Positions 46,898 through 57,939 of a stretch of DNA of 64,000 nucleotides are shown one piece after another. The stretch covers positions 32,044,768 to 32,108,767 of the forward strand of contig NC_064831.1 of the NCBI RefSeq assembly GCF_024166365.1, read 5' to 3'. Every line of letters starts with the position of its first letter. Within the stretch, counting starts at the first letter, position 1. The notes beneath the pieces are model-generated. The model did no database searches. It saw only the letters and a program-made list of their open reading frames with translations, and was not told where the DNA came from. The position numbers and the translations under genes were made by a program. The stretch is from Elephas maximus indicus (taxonomy: Eukaryota > Chordata > Mammalia > Proboscidea > Elephantidae).

Positions 46898-47600
46898 CTG
46901 GTGTCAGAAGTAGTAAAAAGGTTGGAGGGCAGAGGTATGTCTGACCTCTACCTCATAGCAATCAGCCTTGGGCTGTTGATCAGGGTGGTGGTCCTCTCTC
47001 TCCCTGGTGAAGTTAGAGGAGGTCCTACACCCCTGCTGCCGCATCATTTTATCTTGCCAGAAAGTCATGTTCAACTGCTAATCTATGAAACAATAACATT
47101 AAGAAAACTTTGGGCCTAGATATGTTTGCCCAATTGAACATGTTAGTAGATTTTATACCAAGGGATAAGTGAGAAGAGTTCTTGACGTAGATCAGACTTA
47201 TGTGAAACCACGTGCCTGGGAATCATTATGGACTTGACATTATATAAAAAGCCATAGATAGTGTGGTATAGAAGTTGTAGTATTAGGAAGTTTAGGCCTC
47301 AGAAAGTAGCATGCTAACTGCTCTTTCAAGTGTATGAGGTTTAAAAGCATAGGAAGAGAGAGTGTTCAAGGAAGAAATGTATTGTTTTAATTGACAAGGA
47401 TTAAATGCCTAGGTTGTATCAGGTTTTTGCTCTGGAAAAAAAAATCTATGGGTAGGTTTCTTCTAAGAATTCCTTTGGCTAGGAACAGACATTAGCTATG
47501 GTAACCAGAGACAGAATAGGACCTCAGATATATGACTCTTGTAACAGAAGCTAATTGATTTTCCTGTAATTTGGCCTGTCTTGATACATTATATTTCAGA
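46898..47600 (+). mobile_element. ERVL-like internal leader with primer binding site
   Basis: TGGTGTCAGAAGT (46899-46911) matches the 13 bases expected of a tRNA-Leu primer site, which defines ERVL elements. The following 700 bp have no intact frame, and no 3' LTR is seen. The outer limit is uncertain. Confidence 0.6.
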
Positions 47601-49220
47601 CAGGGTGAAAATTACCACTACCAGGCTTACTGTTTCTTGACAATTGAAAATGAATAACACCATCTCTTTTTTTTTTTTTTAAAGAAGAAAGAGTAAACAC
47701 AACATTCAACTCAATGGTGTTATAGAAATCCAACCAAAATATAGTCAATTTTATTTTTCAATACCATAGACAACTTCTATTAACTCACACAGTGAGAAGC
47801 ACAGTTCATTTGATCCATTGCACAATAGACCATTGCAAAGGGATATAATCTTGAATTCAGTGACACCTTATATCTCTGTTGGGTAAAGAGAACACAAGGG
47901 CATAAAGATCAGCCCAGCAGAAGTTAAGCCAACAACAGAATACCCTTGGTCTCCTTTAGGGAAGTGAGCTTTACGGGTGGTTTGTACATAGCTGCTAATT
48001 TTCTCTTGTCGCAGATCCCAGGAGAAAGGCCCCAGGTGCCAAAAATGGTGGCTGGTCTACAGAACTGAGCAAGAGAGATATTTTCTTTCCCAAACTCAAG
48101 ACACTTCATTTTGTCATCTGCCAAGGACAATGAACTGAGAGATTGCAAAATGTCAAACAGACCCTCAAAAACTGTGAGAACATTTCATGAGACTGTGTGA
48201 GTTTCAGTGTGGTAAGTGAAAAGTAATGCATTTATTTAAAAAAAAATTTAAATCATGGGTTCTGAATCACAAGCAAATGTTTCCTGGAGATACTCTACCA
48301 ATGTGCCATGGCAGCCAAAAAAAAAAAAAAAATCCAGTAATATACTGTACATTACCAGGAAGGAGATACAAACCCTTTTTTGTTTGTCTTTAAAGGACTC
48401 ATTCTTTACAAAACTCTAGACTGGCTGCCCAGTGGAACACTGTGTGCAGCTTTAGGGCTTTGGATAAAAAATGAAGATAACCACCTTAGAGAATGAACAA
48501 TGATAGAATATTGGGCTAGATAGGCCCTGTTATTGCTGGAGTGGCATTTTATATAGTCTTACTACCTTTTGCCTTTTGAAAAACATAGCATATAGTCCCA
48601 TTCTTCACAGTATTTTCATTCGTCCTTTCATACGTGAAAGGAGCAAAAATGCCTTTTAGTAGCAAAGCTGATCTAAATGTGGGACCAACATCAACTTGAA
48701 ACTGCTGTTAGGCCAAGTCATCAAGTATTATTGGTGAATTATATTCTAGAATCAGACTCCAGGGGGACACGAATAATGTCAGTGCTTGCCTTTTCCTCCT
48801 TAAGTAGCATTCATGAATTGCTGGAATTTTTTTTCTGCCTCTCTTTGCATTTATCTCAGTAGTTGTATTATTTGATTGCTAATGTGTTTGAGTGGCTGGA
48901 TTTTAATTCAGTCTGGCACCTCTTCATGAGCACTAATTTCCTTTCAATGGCTATATGTTAAGCTGTGGTGAGCTCTGGAGGCTCTGCCACCAACAAAATT
49001 TCAGCCTTTATTGCTTTGTGTAGACCATCCTTTCTTGGTTCAAGGGAAACCAGATAGAGAGATACTAGTTCTCAAAAGTGCAGGTAATGACACTGATTGC
49101 CTGGCAGGATGTGTAAGATAAGCACTTCTGTTCTCACCTGATACCCTGGTCAACTCTGATACATCTTCCCTTCAATTATCAAGTAGGAATTCATCCACTG
49201 AGAGAAAGATGTTGTCAAAG
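47601..49220. other. unassigned; possible minus-strand retrocopy start at 47.67 kb
   Basis: A T-rich run at 47667-47681 could be the poly(A) of a minus-strand retrocopy extending toward 48.2 kb. No source gene is recognised. A17 at 48317-48333. The rest is unassigned. Confidence 0.35.
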
Positions 49221-49230
49221 TTCATGTGTC

Positions 49231-49447
49231 CCTAAAGGGAAACACCAGCCCAGGGGCGAGGACTAGAAGGCAGGAGGGGACAGGAAAGCTAGTAATAGAG
49301 AAGCCAAGGTCGAGAACGGAGAGTGTTGACATGTCACGGGGTTGTTAACCAATATTATAAAACAATATGTGTGCCAACTGTTTAATGAGAAGCTAGTTTG
49401 TTCTGTAAACCTTCATCTAAAGTACAACTAAAAACACACAAAAAAGC
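49231..49447 (+). mobile_element. elephant-type L1 3' end, short, perfect 10-bp TSD
   Basis: It contains 'ggcgaggactagaaggcagg', 'gagagtgttgacatgtcacg' and 'tctgtaaaccttcatctaaag' with an A-rich tail. TTCATGTGTC repeats at 49221-49230 and 49448-49457. Same family as 20693-21141. Confidence 0.85.
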
Positions 49448-49689
49448 TTCATGTGTCTTGGTGGTGTAATTCTTTAACATCATACTTTTACTACAAAACA
49501 TCTTCATATTTAAAACCAAAATGATCTGTCATATAAAAATATCATCTGTTATGAAACCTAAAAGCTCCTGATGATTATTTATACATGATCCTGAAATAAG
49601 ATACTTGCTGCTTAAAAAAAAGTCAATGTGTTTATGTGTGTGTACAAGCTCTCTATCTTTAAAGGCTAAATACCCAATTCCAAAACACA

Positions 49690-49930
49690 ATGGAGCGAGC
49701 TCCCTAGTGCATAGCAGGACTGTTGTGATCCAAAGGGTTTTCACTGGTGGATTTTCAGAAGTAGATTGCCAGGCCTTTCTTCCTACTCTGTCTTAGTCTG
49801 GAAGTTCAACATCATAGCAACACAGAAGTCTCCACTGACAGATGGGTGGTAGTTGTGCATGAGGTACACTGGCCGGGAATTGAACCCTGGTCTCCTGCAT
49901 GGAAAGTGAGAATTCTACCATTGTATCTTC
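49690..49930 (-). mobile_element. tRNA-Gly-headed SINE
   Basis: Reverse oriented. The right end is the complement of a tRNA-Gly-like head (ggccgggaattgaacc, ..gagaattctaccattg). The middle shares 'ccaggcctttcttcctactctg' with the copy at 15324 and with the RTE 5' module at 36.6 kb. Confidence 0.85.
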
Positions 49931-50775
49931 TTTCAAGTAGGTGGTAAGTCAAGGGAATTGTGTAGGGCTGAGGAGGGGCTTACTTGGGCATAATTCCTGT
50001 TTATTCTCAGGGATTAGTCAGCTTTCTGGATGAGGAGATGCCTGGGGAAATGGTAAACTGTCCCTTGAGACCAGATAGAAGAGGGAAGAGCATAGAGAGA
50101 TTACAGTTTATGGGGCAGGAAGCCTAATAGCAGCTATGTATTGGCTTCATCTTCCCTAGATGGCACTTCATCTCTACAAAGACATTGGACAGGCTGTGCT
50201 ATTTCCTCGCATTGGAAAAGAAGAAAAAGTTATAGATTTCTTTGCCTCAAAGCAATCTTCTAGAGAAAGCAATTGTTCCCTCCGCATCAGTATTTTATCA
50301 GAATCAAGACATTAATGGTAAAATAAAAGGAAACGAATCTTTTTCTCCCCATTGCCCAGCATGCATGCATTCCCAGTCTTTCTTTTCCCCCTAACGACAC
50401 TTAACTGGATCTTAAAATGCGGATTTTCTGTGGAGGAGCTTTACATTTTCGGAATGCTTTTTCAAAAACAGGACCTCCTTTCGTTCCAGTGTTCTTCCTA
50501 TCTGAAAACAAATTGGTCAATTTTCACCATACGTACATCATTTTAAGTGTTATTCCTTTGTGTGTGTGTTTTTAAAGAGAACTCACTCCCTAGCCACATG
50601 GCTTAAAATTCCAAGGCAGCTGGCTGACTTCTATTGCCTTAGAAGCCAGAAAACAGAGAGAAACTACAGCCCTACAGAAGGATCAAACCCTCAAAGGTGA
50701 TTTCTTTAGAAATATGTTAAGAAATACTGAGATAATCGTCCACATTCAGCTCTATTGGACTGCAAGGAGCATTTC
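49931..50775. other. unassigned intergenic DNA
   Basis: No gene or repeat is recognised. Confidence 0.5.
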
Positions 50776-50785
50776 TTTATTAGTC

Positions 50786-50987
50786 TGCTGTCATTGTGTG
50801 CCGTTGAGAGGATTCCAACTCATAGTAACTCTACAGGACAGAGTATAAGTGCCCCATAGGGTTTCCAACACTGTAAATCTTCATGGAAGCAGACTGCCAC
50901 ATCTACCATGGAGTGGCTGGTGGGTTCTAACCGCCGACCTTTCGGTTAGCAGCCGAGTGGGTAATAATTGTGCCACCAGGGCTCCTT
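50786..50987 (-). mobile_element. AfroSINE-type SINE (long form), 10-bp TSD
   Basis: Reverse oriented, flanked by TTTATTAGTC at 50776-50785 and 50988-50997. Confidence 0.94.
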
Positions 50988-50997
50988 TTTATTAGTC

Positions 50998-52831
50998 CAC
51001 TGAACTTTATTAAGGCATTGGCTTTGTTTCCACAGGACAAAAGCAGTTAAACAAAGAACAGGTTAGTTAACACAATTTTAAGATTCAAAAATGTATACAT
51101 ATCGATTTTCAGAAGCACTGCCGTGGTGCATTGTCAAAACTAATAGTGGAAGCTATCTCCTTTTAATTTGATTTGAAATCTTAATGTTTTCACTTGAATT
51201 ATTTACTGCATTTTTTAAAAGGAAAGCTTAGAACTACGGGTATTAGTCTCACAAATTCTACCCGGGTAACTGAAGAAGTTATAACACCTAGAACACCCTG
51301 TTTTTCCTATTATCCCCCCACCCCGAATCAGTGAAAGGATATGAAAGGGAGTGATTGCAGTTACACACAACTCAGATTTGGGGGAAAAATGATCTGTGTT
51401 AAGAAATCAATACATTTATCTAGATACCTGGGAATTTTGAGTCAAACATAGAAGTGAGGCAGTCAGTTCCAACTCTGAAATTCCAAGAGTCTCTGAAGAA
51501 TACTAAGCAAAAACCAACATGTTTCTTTGACATGCTTCCAAACCATTGCCATTCGTAAGTAACAACTCAAAACTCTTCTCTAGCTTTCATATCTTCTGAA
51601 AAACTTACTCTAAACCGATTTGTACTGTGTGAATTATGTGGATAAAATTAGAGCTGAAAGACTCTCCCTCAGAAAATGTTGTTTTTGCCGGGAACCCAGT
51701 CCTACTACCTCCTGAGTTCCTTGAAAATGAAAGTCTCTGTATCTTCCAGATGGCAGCCACCTTTTTGGTGGAACCAAAATAGCTCTCTCAGCTAGAGAGC
51801 TGTCTGTAACAGAGTTCTGATGGATATCAGATTTGGCATGCAGGAGGGAGGTAGGAAATGGTCCCAAGGGGCAGCACCTGACTAGCCAGGCAGGAGGGGC
51901 ACTTGGCAAACAGTGCACTCATAAACACCAGACCAAGCAGAAGGAAATCAGCAGGCATTTCTGGAAATCATAGATAATCTTGTGGGAAAGGGAAGCCAGG
52001 AAAGTCGATGGGAAGCCAGGAAAGTCAATGAAAAGCCCTTATTTCCACCTTTGGCTCTTGTGGGATTTTGAAAGAGCCATGATTAAATGTAAGACACACT
52101 GAATTGGAAAGCTTTGACTTGTCAAATACACTGATATGCATAGGATTTTCTCTCCCTCCAGTGGTGGGGTAGGGGCTTTTGAAATGGTATCCTGTCACTG
52201 CATAATATTCTTCATAAACAAAGATGAGTTTCCATTATAGTGCATTTTGCCCATAAATGAGGATTTTCTTTGGGCATGTTGCTCTTTCTTAAGTGGTTCT
52301 CACAACAGCTCCAGCTCCCCTGTGTTAGGGAGTGAATGTTCTAAGTATGCGGATTACCAGCGGTAACAAGGGCCTCCCTCTACTTTTGGCTAGAGGATGC
52401 CCATGCTCACATTTGATATACAGGATTCTTTCTCTTGTCCAGTCTTATCAAAGGCAGAAACATGCTCTGCTCAGATGCAACTCTCCTGACCCCCAGTTGG
52501 GCCAGAACAACCTGAGGTGTTAAGTACGGAAGACAAGGCAGGCTTACCTAAAGGCGGTAAACACAGAAGTTCAGTGGAGAAAAACTCCTGAAAGTTCTAA
52601 AGAATGATCTGAACCTGATATAAAGGGCAATAATTAGGGGTAAATTTTGGAACAAGTCTTCACCTCGACTTTCCACTCTCTGTCAATTCTCTCATTTTAT
52701 TCTTGGCCATGTGAAAGTGCTTCTGCTGTAATGTTTCAGATAGGTGATAGTGGATGAGAAAGCAGAAGAGATAGAAAAAGTAAATAATAATGATTTCAAT
52801 TAGGGTACTTAAAAATTGCCTCCTTGTATAT
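50998..52831. other. unassigned intergenic DNA
   Basis: 1.8 kb with no recognised repeat or gene. A local direct repeat 'gggaagccaggaaagtc(g/a)atg' lies at about 51990-52030. Confidence 0.5.
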
Positions 52832-52996
52832 TAAAAAAAAAACTCATTGCCGTTGAGTCAATTGCAACTCATAATGACCCTATAGGACAGAGTAGATCTG
52901 CCCCATAGGGTTTCCAAGGAGCACCTGGTGGATTTAAACTGCCGACCTTTTGGTTAGCAGTCTTAGCTCTTAACCACTACACTACCAGGATTTCCA
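52832..52996 (-). mobile_element. AfroSINE-type SINE, subtype I
   Basis: Reverse oriented, A-run then 'ctcattgccgttgagtcaatt' to 'ccactacactaccaggatttcc'. Confidence 0.9.
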
Positions 52997-53002
52997 AAGT
53001 AC

Positions 53003-53073
53003 ATCTCAACATGGGGCTCAAACTCACAACCCTGAGATTGAGTCTCATGCACTATCGACTGAGCTAGCCAGGC
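53003..53073 (-). pseudogene. tRNA-Lys-like pseudogene
   Basis: The minus strand reads like tRNA-Lys(CUU). The D-arm A-box-like 'tagctcagtcgatagtgc' and the T-arm B-box-like 'ttgtgagtttgagcccc' are present. Two bases are missing from the anticodon loop (gactcaatc where gactcttaatc is expected), which removes the CTT anticodon. The acceptor stem has mismatches. At 71 nt it is two short of the usual 73. It directly precedes, on its own strand, the head of the minus-strand SINE at 52832-52996. Confidence 0.82.
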
Positions 53074-54480
53074 ACTTCCTAGTGTATAGAGGGATTAAAT
53101 TGTGTAATATAACCACATCAGAGTATTATTGGAAATGAATCATTAGTTAATCAATAGGTTATTGATCAATAACTACTAACCTATTGGTGTGAAGTATGCA
53201 GAGTGTGCAGCTTTTTCCTCTGCTCCATAGTCAGAGTTAAGCATCAATGATGCTTACTTATCTTCTTGGATGTCTCCAAGGCAACCCAGCAAGCCCGGCT
53301 CTTTTATAGTTTCCTTATCTCAGTGAATAACTCCATCAGCCACCCAGGTGTGCAAGACAGAAATCCAGGAGTTAGTTAACCCTCCTAGTATCTCACCACC
53401 ATATCCAATCCATCACCAAGTCTTTCAACCTTATTCCCTAAATCTACTAAAACTATTCTATTTCTCTTTGCCTCCACTGCCCCCCCCATTCACCAGCTCT
53501 CTTCAGAGCGACTACAGCATTTTTATGCAAATAACGGTACCTTCTGTGTTTGTTTGCCACTGCACCCTCCCCACCTGTGAGGTAAGCAGGTATGTTATTG
53601 ATTTTACAGCAACATATGGAAGAGGACTGGCATGGCAGCGCTTGTGAGGGTGCCCCACAGAGCGGGGGGGGGGGGGAGGGGGCGGGGAGCAAGGCAGCCT
53701 GCAAACAGACGCATTGTGTAAAAATACCCTATCCCCTCTTCTAGTTCCTCCATTTAATCCTTGGTCAAACGCATTCTCCAAAATGAGCTACTTTATTTAA
53801 CCACTATTAAAATTTTTAGAGGCCTACTTTGTGCTCAGGGACTACTGTGTTAAATAAGACATACAAGGTCCCCATTCTAAAGGAGGTTATAGAGACAGAA
53901 GATAAACATCAGAGAGTCCTAAGTACTAAGTGGAGAATTAAATAGCATGATATAATAGAGGATGGTTGAATGGATATTTTAGATTGCATGTTCAAAAACA
54001 AGAAGTTCTTGCAAGTTTCAACAAGGGATGTGAGTTTTGAAGCAGGAACCTCTGCTGGAATAACAGTATCTGCTTAGACTTCATCGCACATTAAGGAGAA
54101 TAGTTTAGATACTAGCCAAGAACAAACAGGAGAGTAAGTAAAAACGCACCTGAAGGTTCTATCTAGGTCAGCCTGTTTCCAAGCGCCTCCGGTTAAACAT
54201 ATTATTTATTACTCATACGAAATTATCTTATTTTGCTAGCTCTTTTGCATGTCTCCTTTCCCTAGAAAGTAAGCTCCATGAGCTTATGGGTCATGACCGT
54301 CTTGCTCTCTGCTGTATCCCCAGGGCCTAAGAACTGTGCCTGGCGTATACAAGGCAAGCAAATAAGTACTTGTTGAACTAATGCCCAAAGGTGTGTGAAC
54401 TGCGTTGACCGAGAAACTAATTGTGAGTTTGGCGATCCAGGAAGTCTTCGCCAAGATGTCAAGGTCATTTACATCGCAAG
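53074..54480. other. intergenic DNA upstream of GATB, with relic repeats
   Basis: 53805-54050 is the ancient dispersed repeat ('ctactttgtgctcaggg..ctactgtgttaaataagaca'). 54250-54390 is an L2 3' end ('aagtaagctccatgagc', 'gcctggcgtatacaaggc'). 53160-53190 holds a palindromic 'aataggttattg..caataactactaacctatt'. No gene is seen. Confidence 0.6.
53664..53690 (+). repeat. G-rich tract, G-quadruplex candidate
   Basis: G13 followed by A and further G5 and G4 groups. Lies about 1.1 kb upstream of the GATB start. Confidence 0.9.
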
Positions 54481-54589
54481 ATTAATTGGGCTATAATATC
54501 ACGGCCAGGGTTCTCAGCACCAGATCTCCAGCAGCAAGCGCTTACACTCAAAACTGACACACGCTCACAACCCTCTCCAGTCCCCCGCG

Positions 54590-54818
54590 AGGAGGAGTCA
54601 CACCTCCCGACTTACAAATCACCCTATCCCGTCCTCTACTTCTCCTTTCCTTCCCTTCCCGACAGGGTTCCGGCCACCTTCGGGTCGCAATGCTCGCCGG
54701 AAGTAGTAGTCTTCCGGTCCGAGCCTTTAGAGTTTTTACACATTCCCGGAACTACGCCTCCCAGGAAGCCTCGCGGCAGAGGGCGGCTGTGTCACCTGAC
54801 CAAAACGCTGGCGGTACA
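54590..54818 (+). promoter_or_regulatory. GATB: GATB CpG-island promoter with paired ETS sites and an SBS-like element
   Basis: GC- and CpG-rich DNA without a TATA box, extending past the first exon to about 55.1 kb. CCGGAAGT (54697-54704) and its inverse CTTCCGGT (54711-54718) form two opposed ETS/GABP-type sites six bases apart. ACTACGCCTCCCA (54751-54763) resembles the ZNF143/STAF SBS element. All lie 55-125 bp upstream of the start codon. GABP (NRF-2) control is known for many nuclear genes of mitochondrial function. Binding here is inferred. Confidence 0.75.
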
Positions 54819-54994
54819 ATGGCGGCGCCCATGCTTCGATGGGGCTGTGCTGGAAGGCGTTGGGCTTTCGCCTGTGTGGACGGTGGTTCTCGCCACGGAC
54901 TAGGCGCTCGGAATGACTTCACACTCAGCGGGATGAGAGGACAGAGCTCTTTGGCTCTGCAGCCACTAATCACAGCCCAGAAGCCGAGGAAAGG
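54819..54994 (+). CDS. GATB: GATB coding exon 1: mitochondrial Glu-tRNA(Gln) amidotransferase subunit B
   Basis: GatB is the subunit of the mitochondrial GatCAB complex that holds the kinase/transamidation site turning Glu-tRNA(Gln) into Gln-tRNA(Gln). This exon gives the first 58 codons plus two bases, starting MAAPMLRWG and ending QKPRK. It is Arg-rich with one acidic residue in the first 31, as expected of a matrix-targeting presequence. It resembles the human protein start closely. The ATG at 54819 has a strong context (A at -3, G at +4). The frame is open upstream to another ATG at 54690, but that one overlaps the ETS sites and has a weaker context. The exon ends at a GT donor (54995) after AAAGG, and read-through hits a stop within 15 codons. 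The remaining exons beyond exon 2 lie outside the window. Confidence 0.93.
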
Positions 54995-55442
54995 GTATAC
55001 TATTTCATGCCATTACAGCCCATCTAAGAGTTAGATGAAACGACGAGACGGGGGGAGATGGTGGTGGCCACTACGGTCGAGCCTTTTGTCTGTATGTTTT
55101 GGTGTGGGGCGGGAGGGAAGGGGAGGGGTTGGGCTGTAATTTGGAGGCTTGAAACCTAAATGAAAATACGAAACAGGTCTTCTATCAGCCTTGCCCCCAC
55201 ACACAAAATCACTGTCTTCGTATAGATAGGCGCATTAGAGGAACTCGGGAGTGTAAAATCGCAAGTGGTGCCTTGAATCCGAGGCTGCAGAGATAGAAGA
55301 GTAGATCCAGTCACCTTAATGTTAGCAGCGGGGTCGGTGACACTTGAAGAAGCATTATATTTAGCTGACATTAATTAGTGCTATTATCGGCCAGCACTGT
55401 TCCTAAGGTAGAAGGGGAGCCTTTAGTATAAACTCTGGATAA

Positions 55443-55541
55443 AAAACCAAAAGCCAGATCAGTCCAGTCGATTCCGACTCATAGTGATCCTGCAAGACAA
55501 GAGTAAAACTGCCCCATAGGGTTTCCGAGGCTGTAATGTTT
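55443..55541 (-). mobile_element. AfroSINE-type SINE, 3' half only
   Basis: Reverse oriented, from 'aaaccaaaagccagatcag' to 'gaggctgtaatgtt'. The head is missing where the next SINE begins. Confidence 0.85.
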
Positions 55542-55545
55542 AGGG

Positions 55546-55692
55546 GGAGCCCTGATAGTTTAGTGGCTACGCGCTAGGGTTGCAAATCGTAAAGGTCAGC
55601 AGTTCGAATCCAACAACCATTCCTTGGGGACAGTTTTACTCTGTCCTACAGAGTCGCTGTGAGTTGGAATCTATTCAACAGCAAAGGGTTTA
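55546..55692 (+). mobile_element. AfroSINE-type SINE, subtype I, diverged
   Basis: 'gagccctgatagtttagtgg' to 'ctattcaacagcaaagggttt'. Confidence 0.87.
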
Positions 55693-55726
55693 GTTTTTTA
55701 TTTTTTTTAATCCAGCTCTTAATGGA

Positions 55727-55826
55727 GGCCTGGTGGTACAGTGGTTAAAGCACTTGGCTGTTAACAGAAAGGCCGGCTCGCTCCACCTGAGAAAGCTGTG
55801 GCAGTCTGCTTCTCTACATATTAAGC
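55727..55826 (+). mobile_element. SINE head fragment
   Basis: 'aggcctggtggtacagtgg', 'cttggctgttaacagaaagg' and then a diverged body. The head here reads GTTAAC, as in tRNA-Asn itself. The element stops where the next A-run begins. Confidence 0.7.
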
Positions 55827-55827
55827 A

Positions 55828-55998
55828 AAAAAAAAAAAAAAAACTCATTGCCGTGGAGTGGATTTGGACTCATAGCGACCCTATAGGACAGAATAGAACT
55901 GCCCCAGAGGGTTTCCAAGGAGCGGCTGGTGGATTCAAACGGCCAACCTTTTGGTTAGTAGCCCAACTTTTAACCACTGCACCACCAGCCTTGGAAAC
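55828..55998 (-). mobile_element. AfroSINE-type SINE, subtype I
   Basis: Reverse oriented, A17 then 'ctcattgccgtggagtgg' to 'accactgcaccaccagcc'. It faces the plus-strand copy at 55546. Confidence 0.9.
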
Positions 55999-56796
55999 CA
56001 AGCGCTGGATAGTGGTGCCTTAATGTCATTAGTCAACAGTAGCTAGTTATGGAGGTGATTTATATTGAACATGTGTGTCTAGAACTAGAAGAATGCAGCA
56101 AATGGAAGAGATTTTCCCTCTTAATGTAGAAAGTTTAGTTTGTTTTGTTAGGTATTCTTTGAACAGCTGTTTATGCTTCGTCATATAAGACAAATGTTTT
56201 TTTTTTTTAAGTACAGAAACGTAAGACATGTTTCTAATATTTTGTTTATCCTGTGAGATAATTAGGGGAAATATCCTGAAGCATTCAGTTTCTGTCTTTT
56301 CATAAATTTCAGATTATCTCACTGTGAACTGAAAATAAATTTTTTTTCTCTCATGCAGTGTAAGTGTGAAAATACTTTGAGTAATGCTTCAGTGAATGCA
56401 GAATTTCTGATGAACTCTTAAGTTGAATTCCACTCAGTTAAAGGCTGTGTTCCCACACCTTAAAAAGAAGGAATTCATCTTCTCGCGATACTATACTATA
56501 CTACGCTATACACTACTACATGCAGAGCTTCATGGGTTGAAACGATGAAAACAAAACTCAATACGTGTAAACAAAAATCTAGATAGTACAGAAAGTTGCT
56601 TGGGAGAAGAGCGTGCTTGGAACAGACAAAATATGGAGAGAGTGTGTGTAAACAGACCTTCTGGAGATTGCCCAGCGTACATGACTTTCAGAGGGAATAA
56701 GCACACTTAAAAGCGCCTGGAGAGACCTGTGCATGAAATGAATGGTGCAGACCAGCAGAGTAGGAGTCGCCAGATAAGAGGTTATTATAGCATTTA

Positions 56797-56862
56797 ACGG
56801 TGCCTTTGCTATGAGTCGGAATCAACTCGACGGCACTGGCTTTTTTTTTTTTTTTTCTGGGT
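56797..56862 (+). mobile_element. SINE/RTE 3'-tail fragment
   Basis: 'gctatgagtcggaatcaactcgacggcactgg' in adjacent blocks, then T16. Only the shared 3' tail remains, so it could come from either a SINE or an RTE. Confidence 0.75.
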
Positions 56863-57572
56863 TGACTTGATAGCAGTCAAACCTGAAGAAATAAGCAAAG
56901 GAACCTAAAATTAGATCTTAGGAATTGAAAATCATTTTGGGGACCAAAAAAAATGTCACATGTAATGGTTTAATGTTTTCCTAGGCACAAAATTCCCAGT
57001 AGTACCATTTAGTGGTAATCTGTTATATCCGAGTCATTCTGGTAATTGTATTTGCAAGCCGTTGTTATAAAATGTATTCACAACATGATAGAGAATTTCC
57101 TTTTTTAATAATGAGATCTGGAATGATTTATTTACTGTTGTTCCTGTAATAATAGAATCTTGATGTTTATGTTAATTCTAAATAATGTTCACAAGGTCAG
57201 TTTTCTTCATTTACCAAGTGATTAATTGATAAGGGACAAGTAATTTAGAAAATGCTGCCTTTTGCCGAAGTCAGCCAGGCACTTGTCACCTGCTACCCAT
57301 TTCTAAATTATTTTAAGATGCCAAATTGTTCCATTCTGTGTCACCTTTCTATTTGTACGGTGAACTCTGCTAACACCAAGTTGTAAATTAATTTTATTTT
57401 GCCAGTCTTGTTGCAAGGTGTTCATTATGACTTGTTTTTCATTTAATCACCCATAAAATAGGACACATTTTTTAAATGTGAAGATATAAAATTTTAGTAA
57501 GTTAAAAACACAATTAGGAAATGAATATTTGGGCTTTAGGCCCATAGAAATTCACGCGTAACTACTTCTTAA

Positions 57573-57794
<222 letters not shown>

Positions 57795-57939
57795 TGAACA
57801 TGGATAATGTTTTCCTTGTGTTAATATCCTGACGCAACTCTTAAGAAATACCTGTTTAAGGAATTTTATATGAAATGGGATACACTAAATGATTTCTAAA
57901 GACCCATCTCTAAAATTCTATTTCTAAGTCCAAAAGTCA

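Noticed and set aside
1..54480. A novel multigene system
   Set aside because: Apart from retroelement remnants, one channel retrocopy and a tRNA pseudogene, no frame here shows domains, codon bias or gene-like organisation.
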